Counted from the first letter of the stretch, positions 1 to 10,339 are shown. The stretch is 44,589 bases of DNA from Legionellaceae bacterium (GCA_947474165.1 CANJHO010000011.1:1-44589), one strand, 5' to 3'. Numbers and translations: made by a program. The notes: generated by a model from the letters alone, not told the origin.

Positions 1-2
1 CC

Positions 3-1178
3 TATCGAACGGTCACGGCCACCAAAGAAAATCCCCACATGGATGATTTTATGATATTGGACTGTGATGCCATAGGTGAAACCGCGAAATTTGTTACCCA
101 TCAATGCTCTATTTGCACAAATTTTGCAGAAATTGTTGATGCGGCCTTACCGAACCAAGATTACTTTGCCCATGTTCGTGAGGATTTTAAAGACCATCCC
201 GCCAGGATGCCACACAAAAATGAATGGGTTGCAGGTGTTGTAGAAATAGAACCTGAGGTTCTACTGGCAAGAATAACAGATGAGCAATTTGAAAAACTGC
301 CTGATGCAATCAAAGTAGCTTGTCACGCGCATCCAGCATTCCAAACGCGTCAATTTTTGCACGCTGTGGCGAAAGGGCGTCAAGATGAAGCCGACGACTT
401 ATTAACGGCATCACCTGCCAATCGGCAAGATTTACTCAGAATCCCTGGTGTTTTCACCGATTATTCCGGCCGAACTTTTAATTGTACGGCTTATGAGTAC
501 GCGTATTGGGCCAAAGATACTCACATGTGCCGCATGCTAGAGCGTCACATGGATGATGAAACGAAGGCGTATATGTTAGTGCGCATCGATGACATAGAGC
601 GCCCCGATGCAGCCACAGGTCAACCGATGGGTCTTGTCTACAGCCAAGGAGGCTTCGAACACCGCAGTGCTCATTTTAACTTGCTGCCGCTTGTAGATGC
701 CTTACAGCGATATGTTGACGGTTATAATAACTGGGAACGCACACACAACTGGGATGCGATGAAGGCCGCTACGATGGAAGTAGGCATTCTACAGCGTGAT
801 TTGCCGGTTCATGTGGTGAATGAATATTGCCGCCCGGACCGGTCGTTTTACCCAAGACCTGAGTTTAATGAGGAAACCTTACCCAGAAGCGTAAAATTTT
901 ACAATTGTGATACGCAAAGCGAGCAAACTTTATTTCCGTTGGTTGTTTCTGATATTGCTGGGCTGGGTATTGATTTTGCATTAATTCGCGGGGGGCCGGT
1001 CAACGGAGGGAAGCGGCGGGCGTCGGGGCGGTGGGGAGGGTCGGGTGAGTGGCGGATGCTTGATTTGGCGGCCGTTAGCCACCTAGATGAAATAAGAACA
1101 ATCGATCTCACGCTTTCGCGGGAAAACCTAGGACTGGCCGCGCGTAGTATAGCGAGTAATGAAAACGGGTGTTTTTAG
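3..1178 (+). CDS. Large unknown protein, 3' part only (paralogue of the 756-aa gene at 7968-10238)
   Basis: The reading frame is open at the left edge of the window, so the true start lies outside; the ATG at 39 is internal. The visible 391 codons match residues about 371-756 of the minus-strand gene at 7968-10238, which continues upstream for some 370 residues, so this gene is probably of similar full length. A conserved core around GRTFNCTAYEYAYWAKD follows a helical stretch and resembles a degenerate ankyrin-like unit. The two paralogues agree closely up to GIDFALI, then diverge through a very G-rich stretch (about 990-1050) before similarity returns at LDE. No signal peptide or catalytic motif is visible. 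By context it may be a type IV effector-like protein, but the function is unknown. Confidence 0.75.
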   Translation, partial: YRTVTATKENPHMDDFMILDCDAIGETAKFVTHQCSICTNFAEIVDAALPNQDYFAHVREDFKDHPARMPHKNEWVAGVVEIEPEVLLARITDEQFEKLPDAIKVACHAHPAFQTRQFLHAVAKGRQDEADDLLTASPANRQDLLRIPGVFTDYSGRTFNCTAYEYAYWAKDTHMCRMLERHMDDETKAYMLVRIDDIERPDAATGQPMGLVYSQGGFEHRSAHFNLLPLVDALQRYVDGYNNWERTHNWDAMKAATMEVGILQRDLPVHVVNEYCRPDRSFYPRPEFNEETLPRSVKFYNCDTQSEQTLFPLVVSDIAGLGIDFALIRGGPVNGGKRRASGRWGGSGEWRMLDLAAVSHLDEIRTIDLTLSRENLGLAARSIASNENGCF

Positions 1179-1182
1179 AACA

Positions 1183-1217
1183 TAATGAACGTGTTGAGGT
1201 GTAGCAATGGCAACAAG
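1183..1217 (+). repeat. Short direct repeat, copy 1 (partner 10305-10339)
   Basis: Thirty-five bases just after the stop of the first gene match 10305-10339 with about four mismatches; the shared core is GCAATGGCAACAAG. The partner lies upstream of the paralogous gene. The short stretch that follows (about 1218-1260) resembles a decayed intergenic repeat. Origin unknown. Confidence 0.5.
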
Positions 1218-1313
1218 GCGTTGTTGGGTTTCGCAAGATCAGCCGAAGCCTAAACGCGTTGATGGATTTTATGGATGTATTGGGCAATAAACTAAAAACC
1301 AAGGGTGAAGGAT

Positions 1314-4300
1314 ATGAGAAGACAATATCATGATTTAATTAAGCATCTTTTTTGTCATAAGGATGTTGACGAAAGCACGCGGGTGGAAAAAAATGCCAAA
1401 ATTGCTATGGTCTATATTCATGCTTATTTAGATCAAATCAAACAAATGCAAGAGTATGTCCCTATTCATGAGCTTCGCCTATTGATTGATAGGATGAGCC
1501 CCTTAGCTAAAGATAGCAAGTTGTTACCCAGTCTTTTTCCTTTGCTATGTACTTTGATGGATCTTTGTTTTGAAAGAGGATTAAAGGGAGTAGAGTTTCA
1601 GGCTTATTTGAATATGATAAAAGGCCTCATAAGCGATTTACCCATCAAGTCACAATCTTTACTTGCTCTTGATTATGATAGCACGACGTTTATGGCCCTG
1701 CTTGAATTAGGTGTCATGCCTGTGCCATCAAGGGGCTATGATATTGATGAATTAAGCAGTCAGTTACAGGGCTCTCTCCAGGAACAACAACAAAATCTTC
1801 AAGAGTATAAGATTAAGTATTCTCAATCTGATTTCGATGCGATGCTGACTACATTTAAGGTAAACAGTAATATTTTAAGAGATGCGCCCTCTCTCATCGA
1901 AGAATCATCTCATCATGCATTGAATGAGCTATTGTTACTTCATGCAAGGGGTTATTGCGGCATGGAGAATTTTTCTGCGTATGGTAATGATTTTGCAGTG
2001 CGGATGAATGGCCCCCGTTCTTGTCCTTATATTAAGCAGAAAATATTTAAAGACTTGGTAACGCTATTACTGAGTCAGTGTAAAACTCAAGAAGATAAGA
2101 CATCATTTGTAGATAAATTTTTACGATGTTGTGAAACTTTGTTTGCAGCTGAGATTTTTTCTATGGCTGAAGCTGAAAGTTTATTATATTTCATCGTTTA
2201 TTTAATACCAATTTTTAATAAGGCCCTTCAAGCGGGAGAACTTTGCGGGCTTTTAAATGGGTTGAAAGTTACTGATAAGATGCTTGAGAATTATTCATCA
2301 GCTTCTAATACCTACTTTAGTACCCTATCTTTTTTTCTTGGCTTTGACAAACTAGAGAGTAAACTAGAGAGTTTTAAAAAACGGCGAAAGGGCTTCGGTA
2401 GGTTCGAGGATGGCTTGCTGCTCATTAATAACTTGGAAAATATCATCTCTTATCCAAAAAGGTTAGAGATGATATTGCAGATTCCCGTTCCCCAAGATGG
2501 AGTAGTCCTAACCCCGGGCTTGGTATCTTCTATACCCGTTGATATGCAACTGTTTTTAATGAACAATGGGATCGGGTTAACTTCGTCGGTTTTTGTTAAT
2601 TTCCTAAAACATTATCATCATATTAATGATGGGGCCGGTGTTTATCAGCAAAGAAATATAACTGCATTATTCATTCAATATGAACGTAAGATACAGCAAC
2701 TCGTTCTCTTGATGGGGCATGGCGCTATAGAATATATGCGGCAACTTATCAGTAACACCGTTCTTCCTCTCGAAAAGATGCTTGAAGATATTCCTCTGCA
2801 TTTCGGGAACTTAATTGATTTTCTAACAGACTACTATGTGTCGCAATATGTAAAATCATTCGAGGATTGTGAATTCTTTAAAATGTGTTTAATGATGAGT
2901 TCGCTGGTGGATAAAACTGTGATGGGGCAAATGTCGGATGATTTAATTATAGATATGTCTAAATGGTGCAGACTCTCGTTGATGTCAGATCTTAATGGCG
3001 CTAATCCTACTGAAACAGATCAGTTGTATCTCGAGAAAAACACAGACGGTGATATACATTACAAGGTGTTCTGCGATGCTGGTCATATTTACGATGGTGT
3101 AATCAGTTCAGAAGAACTACCAGGCATCAAGGATGCTCAACTTGATAATAAAAATATAAAATCCTTTAAAAAAATTGAGCAACAGATCATTAATATGACC
3201 TCAAAAAGAGGTCATACGCTGTCTAACCATAAAAGCCCAAAAGATTTTTTAAATACACTAGTGACATTTTTACTACGTGGAATTCTGGGCGAAATATCAG
3301 TGAAATTGAATAGCGAGACACTCCAGCAAATATTTAAAAAAATATCGCTTGATAAGCTTGGGAATTTGATTGATGCAAGTCACCGAATGCTTCACAATCA
3401 ATATCAAAAAATATTTTTAGAGTTATTAAAGCGTGATTTCTTCGGTGAGGATATTGATACATTCCTGCATTCTTTAAAGCAAGAGTCTGAGATTGGTAAG
3501 GACTTAGCTAGGCATAATGGTAGTATTCGACGGATGTTAGTAGAAAAGGGGGTGGATCCTGATAAGGCATTAGCCTATCAAGGAAAACATGAGTTTATGA
3601 TTACTCCCTCTGTTTCGTCTGGGTCAATAGAAAATCTTTATTCAGTGCTTTTGAGTTATCTTCGGGAGCTTGAAAAGCAATCCATATCATTACAATTACA
3701 GCCTGATTTACATGACAAAGCAAAGATGCAGCTTCACGCAATCATTGGAAATATTAGTCAATTAGAGCAAAAAATAGCAGCTAAAAGAATGCGTGGTGCT
3801 GCAGAAGTTGTGGCTATCACTGCTGTTTTATCTGATGTAAATAATAGCTCTTTGCTTAAGAAGATCACGTCAAATTGTGAAGCCTTAAAAGTCTTAAAAG
3901 AGAAAAATCCTGATTTGACAGCAAGCTTTTTTGAATTTGCTGATCATGTTAAAGAACAGCGGGATTTGATTGCAGGGCAAGCTCCAAAGTCTTCTGCTGT
4001 TCCTTCACAAGCTAGTCGAAGAGAGTATTTCACTGTTAAGCAATGGTCTAAAGCTGATAGCATGACTTTCTTTTTAGGTGATGAAGTCGGTTGTTGTTTG
4101 GCGAGCGATGGTGCACAATTCCAGGCTATGGTTCAAAGACGCATGGATGATGCCATGTTATTTCATGTTGCTATTGATCAATCAACGGGAAGGCCTGCTG
4201 CCTTAATATGGTTATACCTTGCGGAGACTGCGGACAAAAAAATTGTGCTAATGGCAAATTTTTTTGAAGTAAAAACAAAATTTGGTTTGGATAATGATAA

Positions 4301-4961
4301 ACGAAAAGCGCTTTGTCATGGCTTGCTGCAATTTACCCAGCAGTATTTAGAGGATAATCCCACAATTGATGGTTTTTACATGAATCAACTGTCTTATGGT
4401 TGGTGTCAGAGAGACTTGGTTGATTACCCCGTTGAAGTGCTAATGGGTATTGATAAACTTGGCGGACCTTATATTCCTGGTGGAATTGGTGGAGATGTCG
4501 ATCAACATAATCCAGAGATACAAGCACAAATACAACAGATGACTAAAGAGATGTATTTTTTGGCTTCGCTTCATCAGTCTGAATTCCACAAATTTTCAAA
4601 GGGGATACTTGAGCAAACCAGACCTACCAAGATGTTGTCCTTGTCCGAACTTATTCAGACCAGTGTTTCATCTTGCAAAGAAAAAGGGTTTGATCTCAAG
4701 GCCACTGCACGATCGGTCATTCAACAGCATGGCGTAGATCTCGGTCATTTTTACGCTAATCCTGAAGAGAATGCCGAATTGAAAGCAATGCTGCGCTCTG
4801 CCTATGAAAACCCGGTAGTCCCAAGGCCTGTCAGACCCTCATCGCCAAGGCTGGCCGCATCAAGGCATGCTGAATTTTGGGCTCAGCCACCGTTTGAGGA
4901 ATTGCCGCCAGCCGCAGCGACGGGGGGGGCTTTTATCAATACCAACGGGTCTTCAACGTAA
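1314..4961 (+). CDS. Unknown 1215-aa protein, effector-like
   Basis: This long, intact, mostly alpha-helical frame has no family that I recognise with certainty. The ATG at 1314 is preferred over the in-frame GTG at 1305 because AAGGG at 1301-1305 sits 8 bases ahead of it. Residues 1 to about 890 are helical and Leu-rich, with no signal peptide or clear membrane segment. A distinct module spans about residues 900-1080: it begins FTVKQWSKADSMTFFLGDEV, then alternates strands and helices (AALIWLYLAE, KIVLMANFFEV, GFYMNQLSYGW). That pattern could be an acyltransferase-like alpha/beta fold, but this is speculative. The C-terminal 50 residues are Pro/Ala-rich and end polar, with an acidic FEELPP patch, compatible with a Dot/Icm C-terminal signal. 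Size, location beside paralogous orphan genes and lack of housekeeping homology suggest an effector. Confidence 0.75.
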   Translation: MRRQYHDLIKHLFCHKDVDESTRVEKNAKIAMVYIHAYLDQIKQMQEYVPIHELRLLIDRMSPLAKDSKLLPSLFPLLCTLMDLCFERGLKGVEFQAYLNMIKGLISDLPIKSQSLLALDYDSTTFMALLELGVMPVPSRGYDIDELSSQLQGSLQEQQQNLQEYKIKYSQSDFDAMLTTFKVNSNILRDAPSLIEESSHHALNELLLLHARGYCGMENFSAYGNDFAVRMNGPRSCPYIKQKIFKDLVTLLLSQCKTQEDKTSFVDKFLRCCETLFAAEIFSMAEAESLLYFIVYLIPIFNKALQAGELCGLLNGLKVTDKMLENYSSASNTYFSTLSFFLGFDKLESKLESFKKRRKGFGRFEDGLLLINNLENIISYPKRLEMILQIPVPQDGVVLTPGLVSSIPVDMQLFLMNNGIGLTSSVFVNFLKHYHHINDGAGVYQQRNITALFIQYERKIQQLVLLMGHGAIEYMRQLISNTVLPLEKMLEDIPLHFGNLIDFLTDYYVSQYVKSFEDCEFFKMCLMMSSLVDKTVMGQMSDDLIIDMSKWCRLSLMSDLNGANPTETDQLYLEKNTDGDIHYKVFCDAGHIYDGVISSEELPGIKDAQLDNKNIKSFKKIEQQIINMTSKRGHTLSNHKSPKDFLNTLVTFLLRGILGEISVKLNSETLQQIFKKISLDKLGNLIDASHRMLHNQYQKIFLELLKRDFFGEDIDTFLHSLKQESEIGKDLARHNGSIRRMLVEKGVDPDKALAYQGKHEFMITPSVSSGSIENLYSVLLSYLRELEKQSISLQLQPDLHDKAKMQLHAIIGNISQLEQKIAAKRMRGAAEVVAITAVLSDVNNSSLLKKITSNCEALKVLKEKNPDLTASFFEFADHVKEQRDLIAGQAPKSSAVPSQASRREYFTVKQWSKADSMTFFLGDEVGCCLASDGAQFQAMVQRRMDDAMLFHVAIDQSTGRPAALIWLYLAETADKKIVLMANFFEVKTKFGLDNDKRKALCHGLLQFTQQYLEDNPTIDGFYMNQLSYGWCQRDLVDYPVEVLMGIDKLGGPYIPGGIGGDVDQHNPEIQAQIQQMTKEMYFLASLHQSEFHKFSKGILEQTRPTKMLSLSELIQTSVSSCKEKGFDLKATARSVIQQHGVDLGHFYANPEENAELKAMLRSAYENPVVPRPVRPSSPRLAASRHAEFWAQPPFEELPPAAATGGAFINTNGSST

Positions 4962-5020
4962 AGATTTCGAAAAGGCGCGAGTAATTTGTTAAATACACTT
5001 TTAGAGAGGATCTGGTCTTT

Positions 5021-7876
5021 ATGACATTTATTATTGGACAACGCTGGATAAGTAATAGCGAATCACAATTAGGGCTGGGTATCATTATCGACACAAGCCA
5101 TCGGCAAGTTACCTTAAACTTCCCCGCTGCTAATGAAGAGCGTATTTATTCAACCAATAACCCGCCTCTGAGTAGAATTATTTGTAAAGTGGGAGAAGAG
5201 CTGATTACCAATGAATTAAAAACAATAACAATAACGCATATTGAAGAAAACCAGGGTCTTCTACTTTACAGCGGAATAGATGAATCAGGCGCTACTCATA
5301 CAATTACAGAACAATCATTGCATGGCTCTATTAAGTTAAGCACCCCTGAGCAAAGACTTTTTAATGGTCTCTTAGACAAACTCAACTCATTTAAATTACG
5401 CATAGATACATTAAACCACATCAGTAGATTACAACAATCAAAAGTAAGAGGACTATTGGGATCTAGAACCAATCATCTACCGCATCAAATTTATATAGCG
5501 CAAGAAGTTGCACAACGCTATGCCCCAAGGGTACTACTGGCTGATGAGGTAGGATTGGGTAAAACAATAGAAGCCGGGATGATCTTGCATTATCAATTGC
5601 ATACAGGTCGCGCTCAACGGGTACTCATTATCGTCCCCAATACATTGATTCACCAATGGTTGGTAGAGATGAGACGTCGTTTTAATCTCTATTTTTCAAT
5701 CATTGATCAAAACAGATACGATGATGAACAACGCGACGCACTGGATGACGATGACGCTCATGAGAGGCTCCCTGTCAGTATAAGCAATCTTTTTGAAACA
5801 GAGCAATTGGTATTATGCAGCATTGATTTTCTTATGAACAATGAACAGGCCTACGAACAGGCGACATCTGCAAATTGGGATCTGCTGGTAGTGGATGAAG
5901 CGCATCACCTGTATTGGTCAGAAGAAACAAAAAGTCCAGAATACACGTGTATTGAGCAATTATCTGCTCAAAGCAAAGGATTACTGCTGCTTACAGCAAC
6001 GCCTGAACAAATGGGCATTGAAAGTCATTTTGCACGCTTACGTCTGCTTGACTCAGCCCGATTTTATGATTTTGAACAATTTAAAAAAGAAGAACGGCAA
6101 TACCAATCGATCAATCAAGTGGTACAAAACCTTATTAACCATCAGCAAACCCTGCAAAGCAGTGATATAAGCCCCGAATTGAAAGACCAATTACAAGTGC
6201 ATCTTGGCGAACAAATACCATCAAACAGTAATGATGCGATTAAAATGCTACTTGACAGACATGGTACTGGGCGGGTTCTTTTTCGAAACACGCGATCAGC
6301 AATCCAAGGTTTCCCACCAAGGCACTTACATCAATATCCTTTATCACAAACACCGCTTTATAATGCAATGATTGACCAAGAAGCAATCAGTAATCTTTAT
6401 CCCGAACAGCAATTAGATAAAGAAAAGTGGATTACTCTCGATCCCCGTGTTCAATGGCTTGCCTCCAAAATCATCGAACTTCGACCCCACAAAGTACTGG
6501 TGATTTGTAGTAAAGCAAAAACAGCAATTGCTTTAGAGCAGTATTTAAAATTAAAAGCCTATATTCGCAGCAGTACTTTTCATGAGGGATTAACCATTAT
6601 AGAGCGCGACAGAGCTGCTGCGTATTTCTCAGAACAAGAGCTTGGTGCACAAGCACTTATTTGCTCTGAAATTGGCAGTGAAGGCAGAAATTTCCAATTT
6701 GTACATCATTTGATTTTATTTGATTTACCCCTGAATCCAGATTTATTGGAACAAAGAATAGGCCGGCTTGATCGTATAGGTCAGCTGCATGACATTCAAG
6801 TTCATGTACCCTATCTGGTGGATACCGCACAAGAAACACTGTTTCGTTGGTATCATGAAGGCATTAACTTATTTGAACAAAGCTGCTCTGTTGGTTGTAG
6901 CATTTATGAAACCTTTGAGGAGGAACTACTGGCTAATCTGATGGAGACCAATGAAGCTCAACTCAATGAATTTATTATTAAAGTTCAGAAACATACAGAA
7001 AAAATTAACCTCACTCTTCAAGAGGGTCGTAATCAATTATTAGAAATTAATTCATGTAATAAACCATTAGCAGAAGAACTGATTCAGGCCATAGAAACAG
7101 AAGAAAATAATCAAGAATTGGCAAATTACATGGCAAAAATATTCCATGAATATGGGGTTGATCATGAGCATCATTCTGAAAATGCTGAAATACTGCGCCC
7201 AACAGCGCACATGAAAGCAGGGTATTTTCCTGGATTAAAAGAAGAGGGTGTTACAATCACCTATTCTCGTGCCAAAGCTTTGGTACGTGAAGACATGGAG
7301 TTTTTAAGCTGGGAACATCCGATGGTTCATGAATCAATGGAGCTTATTTTAAGCACTGAGCTTGGTAATGCAACCTTAACCACCATATCAGTTAAAAACA
7401 TCATGCCTGGCACGTTATTTTTAGAAACATTTTATACCATTAACTGTGCCGCCCCTAAAGCGTTACAACTGGATCGTTTTGTTCCTTTTAATCCAATTAG
7501 ATTACTAATTGATTTATCAGGAAAAAATCTTTCAAAAACATTAAACTATGAACAACTCAATAAGATGTGCAAACAAGTACAAGCACATCTTGGAAACGCA
7601 ATTATTAAACAGATACATACAGATATTGAAAAAATATTAGCCCAGAGTCATAAGATAGCCAAAGCACAGATGCTTGATACGATTGAAACCGGCAAATTAA
7701 ATATGAAAGACACCCTTACCCAGGAAATAAATCGACTGAAGGCATTACAAAAAGTAAATCCATCTATTCGTGCAGATGAGATCAATCATCTCAAAAAACA
7801 ACTTATGGAGAGTGAACAATTTATTGGAAATGCAGCGTTACAATTACAAGCACTAAGGGTTGTGATTACTAATTAA
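5021..7876 (+). CDS. rapA: RNA polymerase-associated ATPase RapA (HepA), Snf2 family
   Basis: RapA is a Swi2/Snf2 translocase that binds RNA polymerase and promotes its recycling after transcription. At 951 aa the protein is close to E. coli RapA (968 aa). Residues 1-110 fit the N-terminal Tudor-like region (starting MTFIIGQRW). The helicase core shows Walker A in DEVGLGKTIEAGMI at about residues 174-187, DEAH at about 293-296, the LLTATP motif, and the C-terminal lobe with GSEGRNFQF and QRIGRLDRIGQ at about 551-590. The remainder is the family's C-terminal region, ending in coiled coil. The ATG follows AGAGAGGA by 10 bases. The gene stands alone, convergent with the 756-aa gene. Confidence 0.95.
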   Translation: MTFIIGQRWISNSESQLGLGIIIDTSHRQVTLNFPAANEERIYSTNNPPLSRIICKVGEELITNELKTITITHIEENQGLLLYSGIDESGATHTITEQSLHGSIKLSTPEQRLFNGLLDKLNSFKLRIDTLNHISRLQQSKVRGLLGSRTNHLPHQIYIAQEVAQRYAPRVLLADEVGLGKTIEAGMILHYQLHTGRAQRVLIIVPNTLIHQWLVEMRRRFNLYFSIIDQNRYDDEQRDALDDDDAHERLPVSISNLFETEQLVLCSIDFLMNNEQAYEQATSANWDLLVVDEAHHLYWSEETKSPEYTCIEQLSAQSKGLLLLTATPEQMGIESHFARLRLLDSARFYDFEQFKKEERQYQSINQVVQNLINHQQTLQSSDISPELKDQLQVHLGEQIPSNSNDAIKMLLDRHGTGRVLFRNTRSAIQGFPPRHLHQYPLSQTPLYNAMIDQEAISNLYPEQQLDKEKWITLDPRVQWLASKIIELRPHKVLVICSKAKTAIALEQYLKLKAYIRSSTFHEGLTIIERDRAAAYFSEQELGAQALICSEIGSEGRNFQFVHHLILFDLPLNPDLLEQRIGRLDRIGQLHDIQVHVPYLVDTAQETLFRWYHEGINLFEQSCSVGCSIYETFEEELLANLMETNEAQLNEFIIKVQKHTEKINLTLQEGRNQLLEINSCNKPLAEELIQAIETEENNQELANYMAKIFHEYGVDHEHHSENAEILRPTAHMKAGYFPGLKEEGVTITYSRAKALVREDMEFLSWEHPMVHESMELILSTELGNATLTTISVKNIMPGTLFLETFYTINCAAPKALQLDRFVPFNPIRLLIDLSGKNLSKTLNYEQLNKMCKQVQAHLGNAIIKQIHTDIEKILAQSHKIAKAQMLDTIETGKLNMKDTLTQEINRLKALQKVNPSIRADEINHLKKQLMESEQFIGNAALQLQALRVVITN

Positions 7877-7930
7877 AGTTGGCAGTATCAGGAGTTATTA
7901 GAATGGCATTTACATGTTTGCTGGGACTAC

Positions 7931-7956
7931 TCTCCGGCCGCTTATGCAGCCGGGTT
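7931..7956. terminator. Possible hairpin between convergent genes
   Basis: In the 91-bp gap between the convergent rapA and the 756-aa gene, CCGGCCGC-TTAT-GCAGCCGG forms a short GC-rich stem and is followed on the plus strand by GTTATTT. The T run is weak, so this is only a possible terminator. Confidence 0.35.
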
Positions 7957-7967
7957 ATTTCAGCACG

Positions 7968-10238
7968 CTATTGAACGTCCATACTATGAATTGCTTCCGG
8001 ATCTGTCGACTGTAGGATCTCCCGCGAACGCCTGAGATCGTCGGCTCTTACTTCATCTAGGCGGCTAATCGCCGCCAACTCAACTGCGCAAGGCGACGAG
8101 TCCCTGTGCCCCCGCCAGGACCGTCCCATAGCGCCGCCCCATCGCGCCTCGCTCGGAATTAATGCAAAATCAATCCCGAGACCTGAAGAATCAGAAATTA
8201 CCAACGGAAACAAAGACTGTTCCCCAGCTGTCTCAAAATTATAAAATTTTAAACTGCGGGGCAAGGCTCCCTCATTAAACGCGGGTAATGGGTAAAACGA
8301 CCGATCCGGGCGGCAATATTCATTCACCACATGAACCGGCATATCACGCTGCAAAATGCCTACTTCCATCCAAGCGGCCTTCATCGGAGCCCAGTTGTGT
8401 GTGCGTTCCCAGTTATCATAACCGTCAACACATCGCTGTAAGGCATCTTTTAGTGGCGTCAAGTTAAAATGAGCACTGCGGTGTTCGAGGCCCCCTTGCA
8501 GATATTCAAGACCGACAGGTTGACCTGTGGCTGCATCGGGGCGCTCTATGTCATCGATGCGTGCTAACATATACGCCTTCGTTTCGTCATTCATGTGACG
8601 CTCTAGCATGCGGCACATGTGAGTATCTTTGGCCCAATACGCGTACTCATAAGCCGTACAATTGAAGGTTCGGCCGGAATAATCGGTGAAAACACCAGGG
8701 GTTCTCTGCAAGTCTTGCTGATTGGCTGGTGATGCCGTTAATAAGGCGTCGGCTTCCTTTTGACGCCCTTCGGCCACATCCTGCAAAAAGTGGCGTACCT
8801 GAAAACCAGGATTCGCACGGCATACGTCTTTAATGGCTTCTGGAAATTGTTCAAATTGCTCATCTGTTATAACTTCAGGTTCTATTTCTACAACACTTGC
8901 AACCCATTCATTTTTGTGTGGCATCTCGGCGGGATGGTCTTTAAAATCCTCACGAACATGGGCAAAGTAATCTTGGTTCGGTAAGGCCGCATCAACGATT
9001 TCCGCAAAATCCGTGCAAATAGCGCCTTGATGGGTAACAAATTTAGCGGTTTCACCTATGACATCACAGTCCAATATCATAAAATCATCCATGTGGGGAT
9101 TTTCTTTGGTGGCCGTGACCGTTCGATAGGTTCGTTCAAATTTTTGTTTTATTGCCATCACATCGCCTGCAGTTAGGGGGCGAGACAGTCCGAATTCAGC
9201 CACATGTGCGTTACAAAAATCACAAAGCTGACTTTCCACCTCGTCACCTGCAGTTAATGCAGCAGCAACAACATGGACCAATTCATTGCTTAAATGAGGA
9301 GATGCATCCAGTATCGTACCAAAATTTTGAGCACTGATGCCGCGAGCTTTGCAGTAAATATTCAGATTCGCTAGAAAAAATTGGGTCAGTATGGACAAGC
9401 ACTCCGTTCGTTCATGAACATCTGTTGTCGCAGGAATACTATAAAAAGGTGGGGGGCTTGGAATGGTTTCCCACACGTCGCTAGCACGAACGGCTAGTAG
9501 CATCTTAATATAATCCTGTGGTGTTGCAGGCGAGTCTTCGTCAGCCGCCAGCAAGACATCGATGGACGCTTGATTGATAGGCGTATTATCACTCTCTTGT
9601 GTAAAATCAATGTCTAAACCAAACAATTGGCGGCATTTTTCGCCCAATACCCGTTGGATGTCAGTAAAGCATGGATGCCTGGGTAAATCAGCTAATACGG
9701 CGGCAGTTAAACTAGCTCGTGGGTCCTGCAGTGCTATCACTATGGTGGGAAACGTGTGATGCATTGTATTATACAAGGCAGATAAGGGGATACCTGCAGC
9801 ATTATTATGGCGTTCAATATTAAATGCAGGATTAACAACTCTAGATTGGCTATCTTGGCTACGGGGTCTTAATTGGATGCCATATAAATTAGAAGGCCTT
9901 GTCATGAGTGCATTCATTGCATCACCATAATTTTGCCGCATCGCTAAAACGGCCCCAATATAGGATCCTATTTGAGCCAATCGTGCTTCTTTAGCTAACC
10001 GTTCTGGATCGCCTACCTCAAGTAATTGGATATCGAATGTCAGTGCATCTTGATAAGCATTTAATTCACGAAGCGCGCCACCATCAAAAAAGTCTCTTAA
10101 TGCCACGGTTGCTTTACACGTATTGTCTGTACTGATTTCTTGGCCGCCAACAACAGGCACCATCAGATGAACCTGATTGGTCTCCTGCTTGATGCTGATA
10201 TACCTTGGTGCTGTCGGCTCAGTCAATGGAATGCGCAT
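7968..10238 (-). CDS. Unknown 756-aa protein, effector-like; full-length paralogue of the first gene
   Basis: The frame is intact, and its ATG is preceded by GGAAGA 8 bases upstream on the minus strand. The N-terminal half (1-370) opens MRIPLTEPTAPRYISIKQET and has no motif that I recognise. The C-terminal half from residue 371 (ERTYRTVTATKENPHMDDF) is shared with the truncated gene at the left window edge at high identity in both protein and DNA. It includes the GRTFNCTAYEYAYWAKD core, which looks like an ankyrin-like helix pair. No signal peptide or transmembrane segment is visible. Similar modular, Cys/His-containing helical proteins are common among Legionellales effectors, but that assignment is inference. 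A possible minus-strand -10 (TACAAT) lies some 50 bases upstream of the ATG. The function is unknown. Confidence 0.8.
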   Translation of the reverse strand: MRIPLTEPTAPRYISIKQETNQVHLMVPVVGGQEISTDNTCKATVALRDFFDGGALRELNAYQDALTFDIQLLEVGDPERLAKEARLAQIGSYIGAVLAMRQNYGDAMNALMTRPSNLYGIQLRPRSQDSQSRVVNPAFNIERHNNAAGIPLSALYNTMHHTFPTIVIALQDPRASLTAAVLADLPRHPCFTDIQRVLGEKCRQLFGLDIDFTQESDNTPINQASIDVLLAADEDSPATPQDYIKMLLAVRASDVWETIPSPPPFYSIPATTDVHERTECLSILTQFFLANLNIYCKARGISAQNFGTILDASPHLSNELVHVVAAALTAGDEVESQLCDFCNAHVAEFGLSRPLTAGDVMAIKQKFERTYRTVTATKENPHMDDFMILDCDVIGETAKFVTHQGAICTDFAEIVDAALPNQDYFAHVREDFKDHPAEMPHKNEWVASVVEIEPEVITDEQFEQFPEAIKDVCRANPGFQVRHFLQDVAEGRQKEADALLTASPANQQDLQRTPGVFTDYSGRTFNCTAYEYAYWAKDTHMCRMLERHMNDETKAYMLARIDDIERPDAATGQPVGLEYLQGGLEHRSAHFNLTPLKDALQRCVDGYDNWERTHNWAPMKAAWMEVGILQRDMPVHVVNEYCRPDRSFYPLPAFNEGALPRSLKFYNFETAGEQSLFPLVISDSSGLGIDFALIPSEARWGGAMGRSWRGHRDSSPCAVELAAISRLDEVRADDLRRSREILQSTDPEAIHSMDVQ

Positions 10239-10304
10239 GATTTATCTTCCAACTTTGATTCATTATGATGATTATTGTATCATAATTTAATCAGTGTGGC
10301 GATT

Positions 10305-10339
10305 TAATGAAAGTATTGAGGTATGGCAATGGCAACAAG
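10305..10339 (+). repeat. Short direct repeat, copy 2 (partner 1183-1217)
   Basis: This is the second copy of the 35-base sequence at 1183-1217. It lies in the 189-bp gap between the 756-aa gene and bioD, in the same orientation as copy 1. The rest of the gap holds only the 756-aa gene's likely promoter and AT-rich sequence. Confidence 0.5.

Noticed and set aside
1108..1302. 64-codon minus-strand frame after the first gene
   Set aside because: It resembles translation of a decayed intergenic repeat; no start signal.
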